A stretch of DNA of 44,904 nt from Rhodocyclales bacterium (lineage in GTDB: Bacteria > Pseudomonadota > Gammaproteobacteria > Burkholderiales > Rhodocyclaceae), in assembly GCA_026399435.1 (NCBI GenBank), contig JAPLQX010000050.1, forward strand, positions 1 to 44,904. Reading direction: 5' to 3'. The notes below the pieces were generated by a model. The model did no database searches, was not told the DNA's origin, and saw only the letters and a program-made list of their open reading frames with translations. The position numbers and the translations under genes are program-made. Below, in pieces: positions 8,268 to 17,418 of the stretch. Numbering within the stretch: position 1 is the first letter of the stretch; each line of letters begins with the position of its first letter.

Positions 8268-8977
8268 TGAGGCCGGCACCGCGCTGGCTCAAACTCGGGC
8301 TCGCGGCCTGCGCCGGTTTGCTCCTGCTCTGGCAGGGCTGGTATCTGGGCTGGGTGGTGTGGTGGAAATGGGTCAACCCCGGGATGACCAGCTTCCAGAG
8401 CCAGCGTCTCGACGAAGCGCGGCAAAAGAACCCGAAGGCCGAACCGAAGTTTGAACTGCGGCGCCAGTGGGTGCCCTACGAGAAGATATCGGTGCATCTC
8501 AAGCGCGCCGTCATCGCCGCCGAGGACGACAAGTTCATCGACCACGAGGGCTTCGACTGGGAAGGCATCCAGAAGGCGCTGGAAAAGAACCAGAAGAAGG
8601 GCAAGGTCGTCGCCGGCGGCTCCACCATCTCCCAGCAGCTGGCGAAGAATCTGCTCCTGTCCCCGACCAAGACGGTCCTGCGCAAGGCCGAGGAGGCCAT
8701 CATCACGGTCTGGATCGAGCTGCTCTGGGACAAGCGGCGCATCCTCGAGGTCTATCTCAACGTCGTCGAATGGGGCGACGGCGTATTCGGCGCCGAAGCC
8801 GCCGCGCGGCGCTATTTTGGCATCCCTGCCGCCCAACTCGGGGTGGAACAAGCGGCGCGACTGGCGGTCATGCTGCCCGCCCCGCGCCGCTACGAACGCA
8901 ATCCCTACTCGACCTACATGGAAGGCCGGACACAACTGATTGTCGGCCGCATGTCGAGCGCCGAAGTGCCGCCGTAA
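8267..8977 (+). CDS. mtgA: Monofunctional biosynthetic peptidoglycan transglycosylase MtgA
   Basis: MtgA polymerises lipid II into glycan strands at the periplasmic face of the inner membrane. The 236-residue protein has one N-terminal membrane anchor (LGLAACAGLLLLWQGWYLGWVV, roughly 9-31) and a GT51 domain with its motifs in order: AAEDDKFIDHEGFDW with the catalytic glutamate, GGSTISQQLAKNLLL, RKAEEAIITVWIELLWDKRRILEVYLN, and VVEWGDGVFGAEAAARRYF. The start at 8267 gives the usual N-terminus; an upstream in-frame start would translate repeat DNA. A 10-bp hairpin ends on the start codon and contains the only SD-like bases (GGTGG), so initiation may be structure-sensitive. corA follows after 29 bases. 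Confidence 0.95.
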   Translation: MRPAPRWLKLGLAACAGLLLLWQGWYLGWVVWWKWVNPGMTSFQSQRLDEARQKNPKAEPKFELRRQWVPYEKISVHLKRAVIAAEDDKFIDHEGFDWEGIQKALEKNQKKGKVVAGGSTISQQLAKNLLLSPTKTVLRKAEEAIITVWIELLWDKRRILEVYLNVVEWGDGVFGAEAAARRYFGIPAAQLGVEQAARLAVMLPAPRRYERNPYSTYMEGRTQLIVGRMSSAEVPP

Positions 8978-9006
8978 TACAATGGGAAGCCTCTCCAAGG
9001 ACCGCC

Positions 9007-10344
9007 ATGACCGAACCGACTAACGCCGAGCGCGACCCGACAGCACAGCCCGACGACATGCAGGAAAGCCTGCACGAAGTCCAGGCCTTGCTGGCAAGTC
9101 AGAAGCGAGTCGAAAGTTTGGTGCATCGGCAAGACATGCCGCGCCATGATCTGGTCGAAAACCTGGTACACAGGCAACATCTGGCGGAACTGCGCGGCAA
9201 GCTCGCGGCAATGGATACCGCCCGCATCGCCCGCGTCCTCGAGGCCCTGCCGCAGGACGAATGCCTGCTCGTCTGGGAGATGGTGGCGCCCGACCGCGGC
9301 AGCGCGATTCTCGACGAGCTTTCCGAAGCCGTCAGCGAAACGCTTACTGCCAGCCAGACTCACCAGAGAAAACCCATCATGCTCAACGCATTCGAACTGC
9401 ACAACGGACGCTTGCGGCAAATCCCGGTGGAAAGCCGCGCGGAGCTTGCCGCGACCAAGCCGATCTGGGTCGACCTGATTGCGCCCTCGGGCGAAGAGCG
9501 CAAATGGATAGCCGAAATCTTCGGTCTGGTCCTGCCCGACATCGATGACCTGACCGACCTCGAGGAATCCGCGCGCTTCTACATCGAGGAAAACGGCGAA
9601 GTTCACATGCACTCCGACTTCCTGCTCGACAAGGAAGACGAATCGCGCAACGTCACGGTGGCCTTCATCCTGCATCAGAACATCCTGTTTTCGATGCGCG
9701 ACGAGGAACTGCCCGTGTTCCGCCTGCAGCGCCTGCGCGCCCGAATCCAGCCCGGCATGGTGTCGGAAGGCAAGGATGTGCTGCTCGACCTCTACGCGGC
9801 CGATGTCGAATACTCGGCCGATGCGCTCGAGGATGTCTATGCCGAACTGGAAGCCGTCGGCCGCAAAGTGCTCAGCACGCAGATGACCGACGAAGAAGCC
9901 GGCTCGATTCTGGCTGACATCGCCAAGGAGGAAGACCTCAACGGCCGCATCCGGCGCAACGTGCTCGATACGCGCCGCGCCCTGTCCTTCCTGATGCGCG
10001 GACGCCTGCTGGCGCCGAACCAGCACGAAGACGCGCGCGCGATCCTCCGCGACATCGAGTCCCTGGACGGGCACACGGCCTTCATCTTCAACAAAATCAA
10101 CTTTCTGATGGATGCGGTGGTCGGTTTCATCAACATCAACCAGAACAAGATCATCAAGATCTTTTCCGTGGCTTCGGTGGCGCTGCTGCCGCCGACCCTG
10201 ATCGCCAGCATCTACGGCATGAACTTCAAGGGCTGGTTCCCCGAACTGGAGTGGCAGTACGGCTATCCGTTCTCGCTGGTACTGATGCTGATTTCAGTCG
10301 CCGTGCCGTTTGCGATCTTTCGTCACAAGGGCTGGCTGCGCTAA
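9007..10344 (+). CDS. corA: CorA-family magnesium/cobalt transporter with N-terminal extension
   Basis: CorA forms a pentameric inner-membrane channel for Mg2+ (and Co2+). Residues from about 127 (MLNAFELHNGRLRQIPVE onward) form the cytoplasmic CorA domain, followed by two C-terminal transmembrane helices with the signature GMN in ASIYGMNFKGWFPELEWQYG and a short basic tail ending HKGWLR. At 445 residues it is about 120 longer than E. coli CorA. The extra N-terminus, including RQHLAELRGKLAAMDTARIA and VLEALPQDECLLVWEMV, resembles the helical N-terminal domain of MgtE, suggesting an added regulatory module. The next gene, hemL, converges from the other strand with only 34 bases between stops; no terminator hairpin is apparent there. 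Confidence 0.93.
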   Translation: MTEPTNAERDPTAQPDDMQESLHEVQALLASQKRVESLVHRQDMPRHDLVENLVHRQHLAELRGKLAAMDTARIARVLEALPQDECLLVWEMVAPDRGSAILDELSEAVSETLTASQTHQRKPIMLNAFELHNGRLRQIPVESRAELAATKPIWVDLIAPSGEERKWIAEIFGLVLPDIDDLTDLEESARFYIEENGEVHMHSDFLLDKEDESRNVTVAFILHQNILFSMRDEELPVFRLQRLRARIQPGMVSEGKDVLLDLYAADVEYSADALEDVYAELEAVGRKVLSTQMTDEEAGSILADIAKEEDLNGRIRRNVLDTRRALSFLMRGRLLAPNQHEDARAILRDIESLDGHTAFIFNKINFLMDAVVGFININQNKIIKIFSVASVALLPPTLIASIYGMNFKGWFPELEWQYGYPFSLVLMLISVAVPFAIFRHKGWLR

Positions 10345-10378
10345 GACGCCGGTCAGTACAGCAGCGCTGCCAAAAGCC

Positions 10379-11656
10379 TCAACCGGCAGCGAAGATCGCG
10401 TCCGCCGCGGCTATCGTGGCAGCAATGTCGGCGTCCGTATGCGCCGCCGAGACGAAGCCCGCCTCGAACGCCGAGGGTGCCAGATAAAAGCCGGCATCCA
10501 GCATGGCGTGGAAGAAGCGATTGAAGGCCTCCTTGTCGCAGGCCATTACTTCGGCATAGGACGTCGGCGGCGTGGGGGCGAAATAAATTCCGAACATGCC
10601 GCCCACGGACTGCGCGGAAAAACTCACGCCGTGCCGCTTGGCCGCAGCGGCGAGCCCTTCGACCAGCGCCCGCGTCTTCGCCGCCAGCGCTTCATGGAAT
10701 CCCGGCGCCGCGATCTTCTTCAGCGTCACCAAGCCCGCCGCCACGGAGAGCGGATTGCCCGAGAGCGTGCCGGCCTGATACACCGGGCCCAGCGGTGCAA
10801 TCTGTTCCATGATGTCGCGTCGCCCGCCGAAGGCGCCGAGCGGCATGCCGCCACCGATCACCTTGCCGAAAGTCGAGAGATCCGGCTTGATACCGTAGAG
10901 CCCCTGCGCCGAACCCGGACCGACGCGAAAACCGGTCATCACCTCGTCGAAAATCAGCACTGCACCATGCCGCGTGCACATCTCGCGCATCGCGGCGAGG
11001 AATTCGGGTTTCGGCGCGATCAGGTTCATGTTGCCGGCCACCGGTTCGACAATCACGCAGGCAATAGCCTTGACGTGCTTGACGAAGGCATCGCGCAAGC
11101 CCTGCGCATCGTTGTAGTCGAGCACCAGAGTGTGCTGCGCCAGATCGGCCGGCACGCCGGCGGATGAGGGGTTGCCGAAAGTCAGCAGGCCCGAACCGGC
11201 CTTGACCAGCAGGCTGTCGCCGTGCCCGTGGTAACAACCCTCGAATTTGATGATGGCATCGCGCCCGGTAAAACCGCGCGCCAGCCGGATCGCGCTCATG
11301 GTGGCCTCGGTGCCGGAAGATACCAGGCGCACCATGTCCATGCTCGGCACTCGCTGCACCAGCAGTTCGGCCAGTTCGACCTCGCCTTCCGTCGGCGCAC
11401 CGAAAGAAAGCCCCTTCGCGGCAGCCTCCTGCACCGCGCGCACGGTATCGGCATCGTCATGGCCGAGGATCAACGGTCCCCAGGAACCCACGTAGTCGAT
11501 GTACGGCTTGCCGTCGGCATCCCAGACCCGGCAACCTTCACCGTGCGTAAAAAAGCGCGGCGCGCCGCCAACCGAGCGGAAGGCGCGTACGGGTGAATTG
11601 ACGCCGCCGGGAATGGTTTTCTGGGCGCGAAGGAAAAGTTCTTCGTTACGTGTCAT
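10379..11656 (-). CDS. hemL: Glutamate-1-semialdehyde 2,1-aminomutase HemL
   Basis: HemL is a PLP enzyme that converts glutamate-1-semialdehyde to 5-aminolevulinate, the C5 route to haem and corrinoids. The 425-residue length is standard. Recognisable parts are the N-terminus [40 protein letters not shown], the substrate-loop region [19 protein letters not shown], the aspartate motif [11 protein letters not shown], and [16 protein letters not shown] containing the Schiff-base lysine. The ATG at 11656 is preferred over a start 11 codons earlier because it gives the family N-terminus and has AGGA upstream. thiE lies 47 bases upstream on the same strand. Confidence 0.97.
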   Translation of the reverse strand: MTRNEELFLRAQKTIPGGVNSPVRAFRSVGGAPRFFTHGEGCRVWDADGKPYIDYVGSWGPLILGHDDADTVRAVQEAAAKGLSFGAPTEGEVELAELLVQRVPSMDMVRLVSSGTEATMSAIRLARGFTGRDAIIKFEGCYHGHGDSLLVKAGSGLLTFGNPSSAGVPADLAQHTLVLDYNDAQGLRDAFVKHVKAIACVIVEPVAGNMNLIAPKPEFLAAMREMCTRHGAVLIFDEVMTGFRVGPGSAQGLYGIKPDLSTFGKVIGGGMPLGAFGGRRDIMEQIAPLGPVYQAGTLSGNPLSVAAGLVTLKKIAAPGFHEALAAKTRALVEGLAAAAKRHGVSFSAQSVGGMFGIYFAPTPPTSYAEVMACDKEAFNRFFHAMLDAGFYLAPSAFEAGFVSAAHTDADIAATIAAADAIFAAG

Positions 11657-11703
11657 GAAAGGATCCTGTTGATTCCGAACGGTGCGCAAGACACAAGGGC
11701 TGT

Positions 11704-12363
11704 TCAGGAAACCGGCTGTTCGCGGCCGCTTTGCGCCGCTTGATTGAAAAGCTCCTGATAGGCTTCGGCCCGCGCCTTGATGTCCATCGCGTCGAACAGA
11801 TCGCTCACCACGGCGAGGATGTCGGCGCCGGCAGCGATCAGCTGCGGTGCATTTTCCAGCGTGATACCGCCGATGGCGGCTATCGGCAGGCCAAACCGGC
11901 GGCGGGCCTCGCTCAGCATTTCCAGCGGAGCGCGCACTGCAGCGGGTTTGGTGCGCGAAGAGAACATGCTGCCGAAGGCCAGGTAGTCGGCTCCCGCTGC
12001 CGCCGCTTCTTCGGCGCGGGCAAGTTCGTTGTAGCAGGACACACCAAGGATGCGCTTCGGCCCGAGGGCATCGCGTGCGGCAGCCAGTGAGCCGCCCGGC
12101 GCATCGTCGCGGCCGAGATGAGCGCCATCGGCACCGATCTCCACCGCCAGCCAGACGTCGTCATTGATGATCAGCTTGGCGCCGCTGGCGCGGCAGATGC
12201 GCAGCATCTCGGCTGCCTGCGCGCGACGCAGGGGACGCGACGCCATCTTGTTGCGATACTGAAGGAAGGGCGTGCCGCCATCCAGCGCCGCCTTGACCAG
12301 CGCCGAAAGCCGCGGCAGCAGCGGATCATCGAGGGTGACGGCGCAGAGGCCCCTGAGCTTCAT
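11704..12363 (-). CDS. thiE: Thiamine-phosphate synthase ThiE
   Basis: ThiE joins hydroxymethylpyrimidine pyrophosphate with the thiazole phosphate to make thiamine phosphate. The 219-residue TIM barrel shows family motifs: FLQYRNK near residue 35 (pyrophosphate contact), [21 protein letters not shown] (Mg2+-binding aspartates), [24 protein letters not shown] (a phosphate-binding loop), and [22 protein letters not shown]. It is encoded 30 bases downstream of thiD on the same strand, so the two form a pair with consecutive roles, followed by hemL. Confidence 0.96.
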   Translation of the reverse strand: MKLRGLCAVTLDDPLLPRLSALVKAALDGGTPFLQYRNKMASRPLRRAQAAEMLRICRASGAKLIINDDVWLAVEIGADGAHLGRDDAPGGSLAAARDALGPKRILGVSCYNELARAEEAAAAGADYLAFGSMFSSRTKPAAVRAPLEMLSEARRRFGLPIAAIGGITLENAPQLIAAGADILAVVSDLFDAMDIKARAEAYQELFNQAAQSGREQPVS

Positions 12364-12393
12364 CCGGGGACACCAGCCAAAAGCGGCAAGAAC

Positions 12394-13254
12394 TCAGATT
12401 TCATCCGCGTCATCATCCTCTTCCCGCGACCAGAACATGCGGTCGGGGATGAATTGTCCCATGCCCGGACGAAAGCCGGCAGCCAATGTACGCCAAGTGT
12501 ATTCCTGCGCAGCCATGACCGCGTCGGCCACGTTCACGCCGCTGGCAAAGTGAGCCGCAATTGCCGAGGCGAGCGTGCAGCCCGAGCCATGATAGCTTCC
12601 GGGCAGCCGGTCCCAGCGATCGGTACGCACCGTGCCATGGCTGCCGTAGAGGGTATTGACCACCTGCGGCGTGCCCTCATGCGTCCCGGTTATCAGCACG
12701 TACTCGCATCCGGCATTGATCAGGCGATGGGCACACCCGGCCAGACCCGGTTCAAGGTCGGTATCTCCGCCTGCCTCTCCGATTTCCTGGGCCAATCGCC
12801 GGGCTTCGAGGCTGTTGGGCGTCAGCAGCGTGGTCTGGGGCAGCAACAGGCCGATCATGGCCTCGATCATCTGCTCGTCGGCAAACTGGTCGCCGCGTCC
12901 CGACGCCAGGACCGGATCGAGGATCACGGGGATCTCGGGGTAGTCCGAGATCACCTCGGCGATCGCGGCGATGATTTCGACGCTGCCCAGCATGCCCAGC
13001 TTGAAGGCCGCCACCGGCATGTCCTCGAGCAGGGCGCGCGCCTGGTCGGCAACCCAGTCGGCGTCCAGCGGCAGGACGCCCTCGACGCCGGCAGTGTCCT
13101 GCACGGTAATCGCGGTCACGACAGAGAGCGGGTGGCAACCGAGGCTGGCGAGGGTCAAGATGTCCGCTTGCAGTCCGGCCCCTCCCGTCGGATCGGAAGC
13201 GGCAAACGTCAGCACGATGGGCGGCGACATGTTGGCGGCAGGGGCAGCAGGCAT
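12394..13254 (-). CDS. thiD: Hydroxymethylpyrimidine (phosphate) kinase ThiD
   Basis: ThiD phosphorylates HMP and HMP-P to HMP-PP, the pyrimidine substrate of ThiE. The 286-residue ribokinase-fold protein has AASDPTGGAGLQADILTLAS near the N-terminus, GMLGSVEIIAAIAEV, VILDPVLASGRGDQF, LLTPNSLEARRL, and the C-terminal catalytic anion hole LPGSYHGSGCTLASAIAAH. The ATG at 13254 was taken; an internal ATG eight codons in (13230) gives a shorter N-terminus closer to some relatives but has no better ribosome-binding site. The acidic C-terminus (EEDDDADEI) is unusual but short. It is divergent from rubredoxin across a 164-base region with direct repeats; I see no TPP-riboswitch consensus there. Confidence 0.95.
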   Translation of the reverse strand: MPAAPAANMSPPIVLTFAASDPTGGAGLQADILTLASLGCHPLSVVTAITVQDTAGVEGVLPLDADWVADQARALLEDMPVAAFKLGMLGSVEIIAAIAEVISDYPEIPVILDPVLASGRGDQFADEQMIEAMIGLLLPQTTLLTPNSLEARRLAQEIGEAGGDTDLEPGLAGCAHRLINAGCEYVLITGTHEGTPQVVNTLYGSHGTVRTDRWDRLPGSYHGSGCTLASAIAAHFASGVNVADAVMAAQEYTWRTLAAGFRPGMGQFIPDRMFWSREEDDDADEI

Positions 13255-13329
13255 GAAAGTCCCGACTCGATCCGGGTATTTCGGATGGCGAGCCGCTTGA
13301 GTTAATATGTCCGAATTCTATCCGAAGGA

Positions 13330-13403
13330 ATATCGTCCCCGCCTCAGCCGCACGGGGACATTTCCGATTTGATACCACCCCCGGCACAAGCGCACGGGGA
13401 CAT
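13330..13403. repeat. Imperfect direct repeat in the thiD-rubredoxin divergent region
   Basis: The 12-mer GCACGGGGACAT occurs at 13350-13361 and again at 13392-13403, exactly 42 bases apart, within a longer imperfect match (CGTCCCCGCC... and CCACCCCCGG... before each). The first copy also forms an inverted repeat with GTCCCCG at 13335. It could be a paired operator for the divergent genes or a dispersed repeat; the sequence does not decide. Confidence 0.5.
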
Positions 13404-13418
13404 AACCCAAAGCCCGCA

Positions 13419-13601
13419 ATGAGTCCTGAGCCGCTGTACTCCAAATGGATGTGTCTGATCTGCGGCTTTCTCTACGACGAGGCAAAAGGACTCCCCGAAG
13501 AAGGCTTGCCGGCCGGTACACGATGGGACGAAATACCCCCCAACTGGACCTGCCCGGAATGCGGCGCCCGCAAGGAAGACTTCGAAATGGTCAAAATCTG
13601 A
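13419..13601 (+). CDS. Rubredoxin
   Basis: A 60-residue iron protein with the two rubredoxin knuckles, MCLICGFLYDEAKG (C12, C15) and CPECGARKEDFE (C45, C48), binding one Fe(Cys)4, plus the conserved GLPAGTRWDEIPPNWTCP core. Rubredoxins carry single electrons in the cytoplasm, for example to oxygenases or peroxide-reducing enzymes; the partner is not evident here. It is the first + strand gene after the thiD divergence and lies 160 bases before pilG. Neighbours do not reveal a redox role. Confidence 0.96.
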   Translation: MSPEPLYSKWMCLICGFLYDEAKGLPEEGLPAGTRWDEIPPNWTCPECGARKEDFEMVKI

Positions 13602-13761
13602 GTATGATTAAGGTTATAAAGCTTGACCTCGGCAGAAAGTTGGATGAACGAGGCGACGGAGGGAGGATGGAGAGCGCTCACAAAGAAAGCCGCTTCCATG
13701 GCTGTGATACTGCTCCGCCCGCAGTCGCCATGATTGAAGTCCTGATCCTGCATGGAGTAAC

Positions 13762-14154
13762 GTGAGCGAAACACCCCAGCTTTCCGGCATCAAGGTGATG
13801 GTGATCGATGATTCGAACACCATCCGCAAGACTGCGGAAATTTTTCTGCTGCAGGCCGGCGCCCAGGTGGTGCTGGCCGAGGACGGCTTCGATGCATTGG
13901 CAAAGATCAACGATCATCTGCCCAATGTGGTCTTTTGCGACATCCTGATGCCGCGTCTCGACGGCTATCAGACCTGCGCGCTGATCAAGAAGAACCCCAA
14001 ATTCTCGGCTACCCCGGTGATCATGCTTTCATCCAAGGACGGCCTTTTTGACCGTGCGCGAGGGCGCATGGTCGGATCCGATGAATACCTGACCAAACCC
14101 TTCACCAAGGACGGTCTCCTGAAAACCGTTGCCGCACACGCTGCGCGCACTTGA
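13762..14154 (+). CDS. pilG: Response regulator PilG (single receiver domain)
   Basis: A 130-residue stand-alone receiver of the type IV pilus chemosensory (Pil-Chp) pathway. VMVIDDSNTIRKTAE supplies the acidic pocket (D16, D17), D60 in FCDILMPRLDGYQ is the phospho-acceptor, and the conserved lysine is in YLTKPFTKDG. There is no output domain, as in P. aeruginosa PilG, which promotes pilus extension through FimX and adenylate cyclase. The start is GTG with GGAG seven bases upstream; it overlaps the end of a small unlikely frame (13604-13765). Identification as PilG rests on sequence and on the order pilG-pilH-pilI-pilJ-chpA. Confidence 0.93.
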   Translation: MSETPQLSGIKVMVIDDSNTIRKTAEIFLLQAGAQVVLAEDGFDALAKINDHLPNVVFCDILMPRLDGYQTCALIKKNPKFSATPVIMLSSKDGLFDRARGRMVGSDEYLTKPFTKDGLLKTVAAHAART

Positions 14155-14188
14155 TCCATGTTTCTTTCTTATTAGCGAGGTAGCCACC

Positions 14189-14554
14189 ATGCCTGTCAAA
14201 TCCATTCTCGTCATCGACGATTCCCCCACCGAACGCCATCTGCTGACTCAAATGCTGGTAGCCGGCGGTTACGAGGTCAGCACCGCCGACAGCGGCGACG
14301 AAGGCATCGAACGGGCCAAGCAGATCAAGCCCGACCTCATCCTCATGGACGTGGTGATGCCGGGTACCAATGGCTTTCAGGCCACCCGCGCCCTTTCGCG
14401 AGACCCCATCACCAAGGACATTCCGGTGATCATCTGCACCACCAAGGACCAGGAAACCGACCGGGTCTGGGGCATGCGCCAGGGGGCCCAGGCCTACGTC
14501 ACCAAGCCAATCGATGCGCCGGCGTTGCTGGCCATGATCGCCGCACTCGGTTAA
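14189..14554 (+). CDS. pilH: Response regulator PilH (single receiver domain)
   Basis: A 121-residue receiver-only protein: ILVIDDSPTERHLLTQML with D10/D11, phospho-acceptor D54 in LILMDVVMPGTNGFQ, conserved threonine in VIICTTKD and lysine in AYVTKPIDAPAL. PilH in P. aeruginosa opposes PilG, acting as phosphate sink or promoting retraction. The ATG at 14189, preceded by GCGAGG, gives the standard start; an upstream in-frame ATG overlaps pilG. The following 248 bases hold palindromic repeats before pilI. Confidence 0.93.
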   Translation: MPVKSILVIDDSPTERHLLTQMLVAGGYEVSTADSGDEGIERAKQIKPDLILMDVVMPGTNGFQATRALSRDPITKDIPVIICTTKDQETDRVWGMRQGAQAYVTKPIDAPALLAMIAALG

Positions 14555-14584
14555 CAATGAACGGCCCCACCGCTTTGCGTGCAT

Positions 14585-14760
14585 GGAATTCCGCTTCGCG
14601 GGCATGCAACGCTTGCTTCGCTTCGCTGCCCCCCGAGGGGGGAGGCTTCGCCTCCCCGTCGGGAAATTATGGCGCCCCACCCCCCTTCCCCCGCCCCAGG
14701 GCGGGGGTGACTAGTCACCTCCCCCGCTTGGCGGGGGAGGACGGGAGGGGGTGTTGTCAA
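14585..14760. repeat. Palindromic repeat cluster between pilH and pilI
   Basis: The pilH-pilI gap holds GGAGGC-TTC-GCCTCC (14641-14655) and two oppositely oriented copies of a C/G-tract repeat (about 14680-14707 and 14719-14756) flanking a 14-base perfect palindrome GGTGACTAGTCACC (14706-14719). ATTCCGCTTCGCGGGCA at 14588-14604 recurs at 40928-40944 beside the FecR gene. A frame running through it looks like translated repeat DNA, not a gene. Confidence 0.75.
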
Positions 14761-14802
14761 TACTCCGCGCTCGCGCGGGCGGCCCGGCGGGAGACCTGAG
14801 CC

Positions 14803-15351
14803 ATGGCCAAACGGATCAGTCTGCGCGAGTTCCAGCGGGACCTTTCCGAACGCCTGGTGTCTGCGCGGCGCGGCGAGGGCGCACAGACTTTGCTCGGCAT
14901 CGAATCCGGCGCTGATGATCTTCCCGGAGGCAGCCACTGGTTGATCGATCTTGCCGACTCGGGCGAAGTGGCGCCGCTACCGCAACTCACACCCGCACCG
15001 CTGACCCAGCCGTGGTTCGCCGGCATCGCCAACATTCGTGGCGTGCTCTACAGCGTGGTGGATTTCTCGGCCTGGCGCGGCGGTGCGCCAACGCCGATCA
15101 ACGCGCAATCGCGTTTGCTTCTGGTTGGTGCGCGACACGGCATCAACACCGCCTTGCTGATCCGTCGCGCACTGGGGCTGCGCCCGCAGTTGCAGATGCA
15201 TGCGGCCGCCGAAGCCGGAGTTCCGGCCGGCGCCGCTGACGCGACGCCCTGGCTCGGCGGCCGCTTCAAGGATGCACAAGACGTTATCTGGACCCAGTTG
15301 CGCATCCCGGCACTGCTGGCCGACCCCAACTACCTAGACATCGCTCTCTGA
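14803..15351 (+). CDS. pilI: CheW-like adaptor PilI
   Basis: A 182-residue CheW-domain adaptor linking the chemoreceptor PilJ to the kinase ChpA. CheW features are [22 protein letters not shown] (the conserved NIRG strand) and, later, [21 protein letters not shown] and [20 protein letters not shown]. The N-terminal ~60 residues ([20 protein letters not shown] onward) are the extension seen in PilI proteins. GGGAGA lies 7-12 bases before the ATG. It is separated from pilH by a repeat cluster and from pilJ by 20 bases. Confidence 0.9.
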   Translation: MAKRISLREFQRDLSERLVSARRGEGAQTLLGIESGADDLPGGSHWLIDLADSGEVAPLPQLTPAPLTQPWFAGIANIRGVLYSVVDFSAWRGGAPTPINAQSRLLLVGARHGINTALLIRRALGLRPQLQMHAAAEAGVPAGAADATPWLGGRFKDAQDVIWTQLRIPALLADPNYLDIAL

Positions 15352-15371
15352 GCGTTCCGGAAAGAAAAACC

Positions 15372-17378
15372 ATGGCCTTCGATCTCAAGTCGCTGTTCAA
15401 GAAAACTGCCGCACCGGAAACAGAAAAACCGGAGGGGATGCGCCGCAAAGGGCTGCCCCTGATCGGTCATCTCGAGATCGAGACGCAGTTTCGAATCCTC
15501 GGTACCGTTTTTCTGATCAGTCTGCTGATCACCGTCGCCGGAATCTTCATGCAGGGCCAGGCGACCACCCGGGGAACCACCTACCTGTCCGTCGCCGGCC
15601 AGATAGCCCCGCTGACCCAGCAGATTCCCAAGTCCGCGCTGAATGCAATGCAGGGACAGAAGGACGGCTTCACGGAGCTGCGCGACTCCCGCGATAGCTT
15701 CAGCAAGCTGCTCGAAAGCCTGGCCGAAGGCGGTGAAGTCAGGGGCATCAAGGTATCGGCCACCAGCGTCGAAGCACGCCCGGCACTCGATGCCTTGCGC
15801 GAAGCCTGGAGCAAGCAGGATGAGATCATCTCCCAACTGCTGGCGCAGGAGAATCGCTTCGTTGCGATTGGCCGTCTCGCCACGGAGGCGCTGCAGCATG
15901 GTAAAGCCATGACCGAAGCCGCAGATGCCGCCGGTGGCAAACTGCCCCATCTGACTACACGCATCCTGCATGAATCGACCCAACTTGCCTGGGCGCCCGG
16001 CTTCGACGAAGCCATGGCAGCACAACTGGCGGCCGATCTTTCCACCGCGCTGAGCCTGGCTCCGGCTGACAGCCAGTTGGCCAAGAGCCTGAAGCTAATG
16101 GAGTCGGCGGTCGCGAGCCTCGGTGCTGACCTCAAGCCGCTGATGCGCGCACGCAGCGCCAGCAAGACGCTCATTGTCGGCTGGCGCGAAATGGCGGCGA
16201 ATACCGACAACCTGGTCAAAGCCTATGAAGCGGAAATCACCGCACAGGACGCGTCCACGTTTTCGGCCACTTTCTTCGGCACGCTCGCGCTGGTGATGCT
16301 GGTACTCATGGTGAAGGCCTTCAACGACGAAGGTATGCATCGCAGCGATGAAGCCGATCAACAGCGCCGTCTTGCGGAAGCAGCAAAGGATGCGACGCAG
16401 GGCGCCATTCTGCGTCTCATGAACGAAATGGGCGACCTGGCCGACGGCGACTTGACGATCCGCGCCACCGTGTCCGAGGACATCACCGGCGCGATTGCCG
16501 ACTCGGTGAACTACACGGTTGAAGAACTCGCCGTGCTGGTACGCCGCATCAACGACGCTGCCGAACGCGTAACCCGCGCCTCGAACGCCGCGCAGAGCAC
16601 TTCCAACGATCTGCTTGCCGCCACGAAAGTGCAGTCGGCCGAAATTCAGGGCGCCAACGCCGCAGTTCTCGAAATGGCCAACTCGATGAAGACCGTATCT
16701 TCCTCGGCCCTGGAATCGGCCCGTGTGGCGCGTGCATCGCTTGAAGCCGCGCAGAAAGGCGCGGCGGCCGTGTCGAACTCGATTACCGGCATGAACGAAA
16801 TCCGCACCCAGATCCAGGAAACTTCGAAACGGATCAAACGCCTCGGCGAATCCTCGCAGGAGATCGGTGAAATCGTGGAACTGATTTCCGACATTACGGA
16901 ACAGACCAACGTGCTGGCCCTGAATGCCGCCATTCAGGCTGCCTCGGCCGGCGAAGCGGGACGAGGCTTCTCGGTGGTGGCGGAAGAAGTGCAGCGGCTG
17001 GCCGAACGCTCCGGCGAGGCGACCAAGCAGATTGCCGCCATCGTCAAGACGATTCAGACCGATACGCATGATGCCGTAGCCGCCATGGAATATTCGACGC
17101 AGGGCGTGGTGGAAGGAGCCAAGCTGTCGGACGCCGCCGGTCAGGCGCTGAACGAAATCTCCAGCGTGTCGCAGGATCTCGCCCGCCTGATTCAGGCGAT
17201 CTCGAGCGACACGCAGCATCAGGCCGACATCGCCACCAAAGTGGCGGACTCCATGCAGGACATTCTTCGAATTACCGGCCAGACCACCACCAGCACGCAG
17301 CAAACCGCCGTGTCGATTGGCGAACTTACCGAGCTCGCCGTCGAACTGAAGGGCTCGGTCTCGGGCTTCAAGGTGTGA
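15372..17378 (+). CDS. pilJ: Methyl-accepting chemotaxis protein PilJ
   Basis: A 668-residue inner-membrane chemoreceptor for surface and pilus signals. TM1 is [19 protein letters not shown] (about 40-58); the periplasmic PilJ-type sensing region runs to TM2, [17 protein letters not shown] (about 300-316). A HAMP-like linker ([19 protein letters not shown]) follows, then a long cytoplasmic helical signalling domain whose hairpin tip [20 protein letters not shown] binds CheW/CheA-type proteins, with [20 protein letters not shown] after it. AAAG/GGAAAG before the ATG serves as ribosome-binding site. chpA follows 40 bases later. Confidence 0.95.
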   Translation: MAFDLKSLFKKTAAPETEKPEGMRRKGLPLIGHLEIETQFRILGTVFLISLLITVAGIFMQGQATTRGTTYLSVAGQIAPLTQQIPKSALNAMQGQKDGFTELRDSRDSFSKLLESLAEGGEVRGIKVSATSVEARPALDALREAWSKQDEIISQLLAQENRFVAIGRLATEALQHGKAMTEAADAAGGKLPHLTTRILHESTQLAWAPGFDEAMAAQLAADLSTALSLAPADSQLAKSLKLMESAVASLGADLKPLMRARSASKTLIVGWREMAANTDNLVKAYEAEITAQDASTFSATFFGTLALVMLVLMVKAFNDEGMHRSDEADQQRRLAEAAKDATQGAILRLMNEMGDLADGDLTIRATVSEDITGAIADSVNYTVEELAVLVRRINDAAERVTRASNAAQSTSNDLLAATKVQSAEIQGANAAVLEMANSMKTVSSSALESARVARASLEAAQKGAAAVSNSITGMNEIRTQIQETSKRIKRLGESSQEIGEIVELISDITEQTNVLALNAAIQAASAGEAGRGFSVVAEEVQRLAERSGEATKQIAAIVKTIQTDTHDAVAAMEYSTQGVVEGAKLSDAAGQALNEISSVSQDLARLIQAISSDTQHQADIATKVADSMQDILRITGQTTTSTQQTAVSIGELTELAVELKGSVSGFKV

Positions 17379-17418
17379 ATAGAGAGCAAATGAACCACGG
17401 CGTCGTGAATAGATTCTG

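Noticed and set aside
13255..13418. TPP riboswitch upstream of thiD
   Set aside because: The conserved CUGAGA and ACCUGA elements in proper spacing are not present; only direct repeats are seen.
13604..13765. A 53-codon frame between rubredoxin and pilG, ending in an overlap with the pilG GTG
   Set aside because: No Shine-Dalgarno before its ATG, no family resemblance; the overlap alone is weak evidence, though a coupling leader cannot be excluded.
14557..14799. An 80-codon frame between pilH and pilI
   Set aside because: It translates palindromic repeat DNA (PPEGGGFASP, PRLAGED), with no ribosome-binding site of note.
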